A stretch of 46,107 nucleotides of DNA, from contig JAEXBN010000017.1 of assembly GCA_023394045.1 (NCBI GenBank), positions 1-46,107 of the forward strand. Direction: 5' to 3'. How positions within the stretch are numbered: the stretch's first letter is position 1; each line of letters begins with the position of its first letter. Under the pieces are notes generated by a model. The model did no database searches, was not told where the DNA came from, and worked only from the letters and a program-made list of their open reading frames with translations. Below are positions 42,960 through 46,107 of the stretch, piece after piece. Both the position numbers and the translations under genes were made by a program. This DNA is from Bacillota bacterium (GTDB lineage: Bacteria; Bacillota; Clostridia; Tissierellales; Peptoniphilaceae).

Positions 42960-43048
42960 TGACGCCCCAATCGGCGTCACACGTTCGATCATCCGGTTTC
43001 ATCGATGGATGCCATCTTGTCTTGCACAAGAGGCATCCATTTTGTTTT
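42960..43048 (+). terminator. Terminator region after the surface protein
   Basis: A first hairpin pairs TGACGCC (42960-42966) with GGCGTCA (42973-42979). The main terminator pairs ATGGATGCC (43005-43013) and TCTTGT with ACAAGA and GGCATCCAT (43032-43040), followed by TTTGTTTT. Confidence 0.85.
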
Positions 43049-43146
43049 GCGCCGATACCTATAAAAATACACTTGGGCCGCATATGGATCGGCATTGCGG
43101 GTAGGAATAAAACAACTGGAAGACTTGTGTGAACCGGAGGAGTGAT

Positions 43147-43413
43147 ATGAATCGATATGTATTAGAGGGATCTGCTTTTACCTCAAGAGAAGCAGCCTAT
43201 CATTATATAGACCAGGTCTTCAATTTGGATACATCGACTGAGCATCATCTGGATGCGCTCTGGGACGTTCTTTATGAGAAGTGCGGGGCGGAAATTGAAA
43301 TCGATGATGCGCGTGACATTCCGCGCCAGCTTGGTTCGTACGGTCTGCGTCTCTTGGATGTTTTCGGGGATTTACAGCGCGAAGAGGGTTTTAATGTTCA
43401 TATTTATTGGTGA
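43147..43413 (+). CDS. Barstar-family protein (ribonuclease inhibitor-like)
   Basis: The 88-residue protein matches barstar, the cytoplasmic inhibitor of barnase-type RNases. The key helix HLDALWDVL (34-42) keeps both aspartates (D36, D40) equivalent to the barnase-contacting residues of the Bacillus protein, and the C-terminal DLQREEGFNVHIY matches its last strand. GGAGGAG at 43136-43142 supports the ATG at 43147. It is monocistronic between two terminators, and no barnase-like RNase gene is visible nearby. Such orphan barstars may guard against RNase toxins of other cells or regulate a distant RNase; this is inference. Confidence 0.88.
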   Translation: MNRYVLEGSAFTSREAAYHYIDQVFNLDTSTEHHLDALWDVLYEKCGAEIEIDDARDIPRQLGSYGLRLLDVFGDLQREEGFNVHIYW

Positions 43414-43451
43414 GGCGACGATGGGGAACATCGTATGCTGTCCCAGAAACG

Positions 43452-43502
43452 AAAAGACCTCAACGCTAGGCGTTGTGCCTGATTGGCGTTGAGGCCTTTT
43501 TG
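43452..43502. terminator. Bidirectional terminator between barstar and glutaredoxin genes
   Basis: AAAAGACCTCAACGC (43452-43466) pairs with GCGTTGAGGCCTTTT (43486-43500), with one mismatch, around a 19-base loop. It can serve both the barstar gene (+) and the glutaredoxin gene (-). Confidence 0.85.
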
Positions 43503-43561
43503 ACAAAGAATATTGATCGTGATCTGAAAGGAAAGGCGTTCCAAGGCGGATCGAGAAGAGC

Positions 43562-43858
43562 TTAGAAAATGTTGCAGATTCCAGGCTCGTCCGGTTTTTC
43601 TTCGCCGACGGATGCTTCGGATAGAAGATGTTCTTTTAACCAAGAAATGATATCGTCTGATTCGTAGAGCGGCTTCCCATCGATGAAAAGACAGGGGACT
43701 TGATTTTTTCCGCCCTGTTCGATCAGTTTTTGTTGATTTTCCGGAACATCGATAATATCCCGATACGTAATCCCTTCGATTCCATGATTCTTAATGAAGC
43801 GCAAGACTTTCTGGCAGAAGGGGCAAGAGTCTTTTTTATATAATTCCAGTGTGGGCAT
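43562..43858 (-). CDS. Glutaredoxin-like protein
   Basis: This is a 98-residue thioredoxin-fold protein. The redox motif CPFC (12-15) follows the first strand (LELYKKDS), and the cis-proline loop NQVPCLFIDG and the YESDDIISWL helix are typical of glutaredoxins and of GST N-terminal domains. The short C-terminal tail ending CNIF is not part of the usual fold. AAGGAGAA stands just before the start. It is likely a thiol-disulphide oxidoreductase; the electron donor is unknown, and a role with glutathione is uncertain in an anaerobe. Confidence 0.88.
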   Translation of the reverse strand: MPTLELYKKDSCPFCQKVLRFIKNHGIEGITYRDIIDVPENQQKLIEQGGKNQVPCLFIDGKPLYESDDIISWLKEHLLSEASVGEEKPDEPGICNIF

Positions 43859-44057
43859 CGCATTCTCCTTACTTTATTGTTACCGTTTCTTCCTTCGTCG
43901 TTTATTGTTCAGAAAAACGAAGATATTTCCTCGGCATTCTATTACCCGAAGCTCCACAAGACAAACGGCGATCGGTTATGAGAGAAGGAAGGATCATGAT
44001 AAAATATGAATCATCATGCGGGTCATCAATGAAAGAGAATCAGAAGGAGGACAGGTG

Positions 44058-45017
44058 ATGGGCTACCTTATTGGAATTGATCTGGGCGGAACGACCGCCA
44101 AGTTCGGGCGCTTCAGTGCATCGGGCGCACTGGAGTCGCAGACGGTCATGCAGACGGGAAAGGAGCGCAGCGCTGAAGATTTAATTGCAGCGATGGCCGC
44201 ACACGTCCATGCATGGTTAGCAGCAGATGGTATTTTGGAAGAAGAGCTCATGGGCATTGGCATCGGCGTTCCCGGTCCGGTCGAAAACGCTTCGGTCGTT
44301 AATCACTGTGTGAACCTGGGGTGGGATGTGGTTCCGATTGTGGATTTATTCCAGTCCCATGGTTTTGATTGTTTGATCCGCGCCGAAAATGATGCCAATG
44401 TTGCGGCATTGGGAGAGATCTGGCAGGGAGCTGCAGCGGACAAGAGTTCGATTGTTTTTGTGACCGTCGGAACGGGAGTCGGGGGAGGCATTGTTGTGAA
44501 CCACCAGATTTTATCCGGGTCGCACGGCGCTGGAGGTGAAATCGGACATATGCCCCTGCTTTCTGCACCCCTGCCTTTTACCTGCGGCTGCGGAGGACAC
44601 TATTGTCTGGAGCAGGTCGCTTCTGCGCCGAACATTGTCCGCCATGCCCACGAGGTGCTCAAAGAGTCTGATGAACCATCCATGCTGCGGCATTACAACA
44701 GCGCTTTGGATGCCAGAGCGATCTTTGATGCGGCGCGGCGTGAGGATGTCTTGGCATTGAAGGTGGTTCATGATGTGACGGATGCCTTTGGGCGCGGTCT
44801 GGCGATTTTAGGAGCGGTATTGGATCCGGATTGCTTTGTCATCGGCGGCGGCGTATCCCATGCGGGAGAGGCCTTGCTTCAGCCCTTGAGGGAGAGCTAT
44901 CAGCGTTATGCGTTTTATGTTGCCGCGCAGACGCCCATCGTGCAGGCGACTCTTGGGAATCGCGCGGGGATCGTCGGCGCGGCACGCCTAGTGTATCAGG
45001 AGCCGGATCTTCAATGA
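44058..45017 (+). CDS. ROK-family sugar kinase (glucokinase-like)
   Basis: This cytoplasmic kinase probably phosphorylates glucose or a related sugar. The 319-residue protein has the ATP loop GIDLGGTTAKFG (5-16), the catalytic ENDANVAALGE, VTVGTGVGGG, and the ROK zinc site formed by H164 and cysteines 176, 178 and 183 (CGCGGHYCLEQ). AAGGAGG lies 7 bases before the ATG at 44058; an in-frame ATG 42 bases upstream is not needed. It overlaps the next gene by 4 bases (ATGA). The closest well-known group is the Gram-positive GlcK, but substrate assignment needs assay. Confidence 0.92.
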   Translation: MGYLIGIDLGGTTAKFGRFSASGALESQTVMQTGKERSAEDLIAAMAAHVHAWLAADGILEEELMGIGIGVPGPVENASVVNHCVNLGWDVVPIVDLFQSHGFDCLIRAENDANVAALGEIWQGAAADKSSIVFVTVGTGVGGGIVVNHQILSGSHGAGGEIGHMPLLSAPLPFTCGCGGHYCLEQVASAPNIVRHAHEVLKESDEPSMLRHYNSALDARAIFDAARREDVLALKVVHDVTDAFGRGLAILGAVLDPDCFVIGGGVSHAGEALLQPLRESYQRYAFYVAAQTPIVQATLGNRAGIVGAARLVYQEPDLQ

Positions 45018-46107
45018 TGCATCTGTATCCTTCCCGCCATCCCGAGGAGGCGACGTGTGCTCTTTTGGAAGCGATGCGGCGCTCGCTTCAGTCCGGGCGC
45101 CGCGCATTTCTTGTCGTTCCCTCGCAATTCACAGTGGAAGCGGAACAGACGCTCTTTGATACCCTGAACACGTCGATTCTGATGGAAGCTCAGGTAAAAA
45201 GTTTCCCTGCCTTAGTCCGGGATTTGCTTCAAACCGGCTCGGGATTGAATACTCCGGTGCTGTCTGAGCAGGGGAGGCGGATGTTGATTCGCCATCTTCT
45301 GGAAGAGCAAGAGATTCCTTGGTCGGTCTTTACTTCCGGGACGCGGGGAACGGGGCTGATCGATCATCTCATGGAGGAGCTGCGGGAGTGGAAAGAATAT
45401 GGGATCACGCCGGAATCGCTGCTTCACGTTGCGGAACGATTTGAAGCCGGCGGGCGTTCACGGCGCAAACTGGAAGAAATGAGCCGCTTGTATCAGTCCT
45501 ATGAGTCCTTCTTGCGCACGGATCTGCAGGATTCCGACGATCGTTTCCGTCATGCGTTCATGCAGCCTACGCTTTCGGAGACCTTCCGGAACGTGGATTT
45601 CTATTTTGACCGTTTTCATTCCATGTCTCTTCTGGAGCGTCAGGCTTTGCGCGCCTTATCCCAGGCCGGTCTGCCGCTTCATGTGGCGTTGACGCTGGAT
45701 CCGAAGATGGCGGAAATGATTGCTACGCGTCCGGAAGAAATGTCGTTTTCGGCGCTGCAAGAAGCCTTAGAAGCTTCGGTTTCTGATGCGCCGGTCTTTG
45801 CTTTGACGGCGCGCTTTGCTTATCAGTTATCGGGGATTGCGCCATTGAGACTCCATCGTCGCTTCTCTTCACGCCCTTCGGAGACGCCCTTGATTTTAAT
45901 CGAGGCGCAAAACGCCGTTTTTTCGTTGGACCGCCACGAAGCGCTACTCTCGGATGCGCAAAAAAATCAGATGCAGTTTGCGCAATTTCGGAATTCTGAG
46001 GAAGAAGTGGATGCGCTAGCCATTGCGGTGCGCCGGCTGGTGATGCAGAACAAAGCACGATGGAAAGACATCTTGATCTGTTTGAGTGATGAGGAAGAAT
46101 ATGGGAC
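45014..46107 (+). CDS. RexB/AddB-like ATP-dependent nuclease subunit B (3' partial)
   Basis: The frame is open from 45014 to the end of the window (364 codons). The segment FLVVPSQFTVEAEQTLFDTL (about 34-53), SILMEAQVKSFPALV, FYFDRFHSMSLLERQALRAL and the later FRNSEEEVDALAIAVRRLV with WKDILICLSD match the N-terminal half of AddB/RexB, the partner of the AddA helicase-nuclease in double-strand break repair. The GxxGSGKS Walker A found at the start of Bacillus AddB is absent, which resembles streptococcal RexB. The C-terminal nuclease domain lies outside the window. It starts within the ROK gene stop (ATGA), so translation is coupled. Confidence 0.85.
   Translation, partial: MMHLYPSRHPEEATCALLEAMRRSLQSGRRAFLVVPSQFTVEAEQTLFDTLNTSILMEAQVKSFPALVRDLLQTGSGLNTPVLSEQGRRMLIRHLLEEQEIPWSVFTSGTRGTGLIDHLMEELREWKEYGITPESLLHVAERFEAGGRSRRKLEEMSRLYQSYESFLRTDLQDSDDRFRHAFMQPTLSETFRNVDFYFDRFHSMSLLERQALRALSQAGLPLHVALTLDPKMAEMIATRPEEMSFSALQEALEASVSDAPVFALTARFAYQLSGIAPLRLHRRFSSRPSETPLILIEAQNAVFSLDRHEALLSDAQKNQMQFAQFRNSEEEVDALAIAVRRLVMQNKARWKDILICLSDEEEYG

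Noticed and set aside
41546..42970. Long reverse-strand open frame opposite the surface protein
   Set aside because: Its Arg/Phe/Leu-rich product mirrors the Lys/Asp/Thr repeats of the forward gene and has no family features.

Overview
The window reads as part of the chromosome of an anaerobic, Gram-positive-type bacterium of the Bacillota (Firmicutes). The evidence is an rplU-prp-rpmA-obgE cluster with a Prp-cleavable L27 leader, a clostridial-order Rnf operon (rnfCDGEAB), a class III fructose-1,6-bisphosphatase, a lipoprotein-type oligopeptide transporter, a LytR-CpsA-Psr protein, a RexB/AddB-type nuclease subunit and a cell-wall-anchored protein with an LPXTG-like tail. A Peptoniphilaceae/Tissierellia-type organism is my best guess, but that is inference. 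No transposase, integrase or phage gene was seen.

Layout. 1-5.7 kb: end of an opp peptide-transport operon (oppB partial, oppC, oppD, oppF, then the binding protein). 5.8-10.2 kb: purine nucleoside phosphorylase, a GntR/FCD regulator and citrate lyase citDEF. 10.2-15.5 kb: a reverse-strand Na/phosphate symporter, a UPF0145 protein, a zinc-dependent phospholipase C-like protein, an MFS (UMF1) transporter and a ZIP metal transporter. 15.5-17.8 kb: reverse-strand fbp, divergent from tRNA-Leu(GAG). 18-23.5 kb: the Rnf ion-translocating ferredoxin:NAD oxidoreductase operon. 23.7-31.2 kb: NusG-domain-II protein, Gx transporter, radC, mreB, mreC, mreD and PBP2, the latter four forming a cell-elongation module. 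31.2-35.7 kb: asnB, then rplU-prp-rpmA and obgE. 35.7-40.0 kb: reverse-strand IMP dehydrogenase, gpsA and an LCP protein. 40.1-43.0 kb: tmRNA, a roughly 700-base non-coding stretch with a regular palindrome array, and a surface protein. 43.1-46.1 kb: orphan barstar, glutaredoxin-like protein, ROK sugar kinase and the start of a RexB/AddB-like gene.

How it fits together: peptide import and amino-acid use, citrate cleavage and Rnf-based ion-gradient formation suit a fermentative anaerobe; class III FBPase supplies gluconeogenesis. Most genes are tightly packed and co-directional, with good Shine-Dalgarno sites, 1-23 base overlaps and clear intrinsic terminators, so most operon limits can be read directly.

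Most notable observations: (1) the peptide-binding protein at 3936-5702 appears circularly permuted, with the element that normally ends OppA-family proteins placed right after the lipoprotein signal and missing from the C-terminus; (2) 40.69-41.01 kb holds seven consecutive 33-34 base units, each bounded by inverted GTAGGCA/TGCCTAC arms and repeating about every 41 bases, between tmRNA and a surface-protein gene; (3) RnfG has two FMN-attachment domains instead of one; (4) the only MreB in the window carries Asn and Gln where the phosphate-2 loop normally has Asp and Glu.
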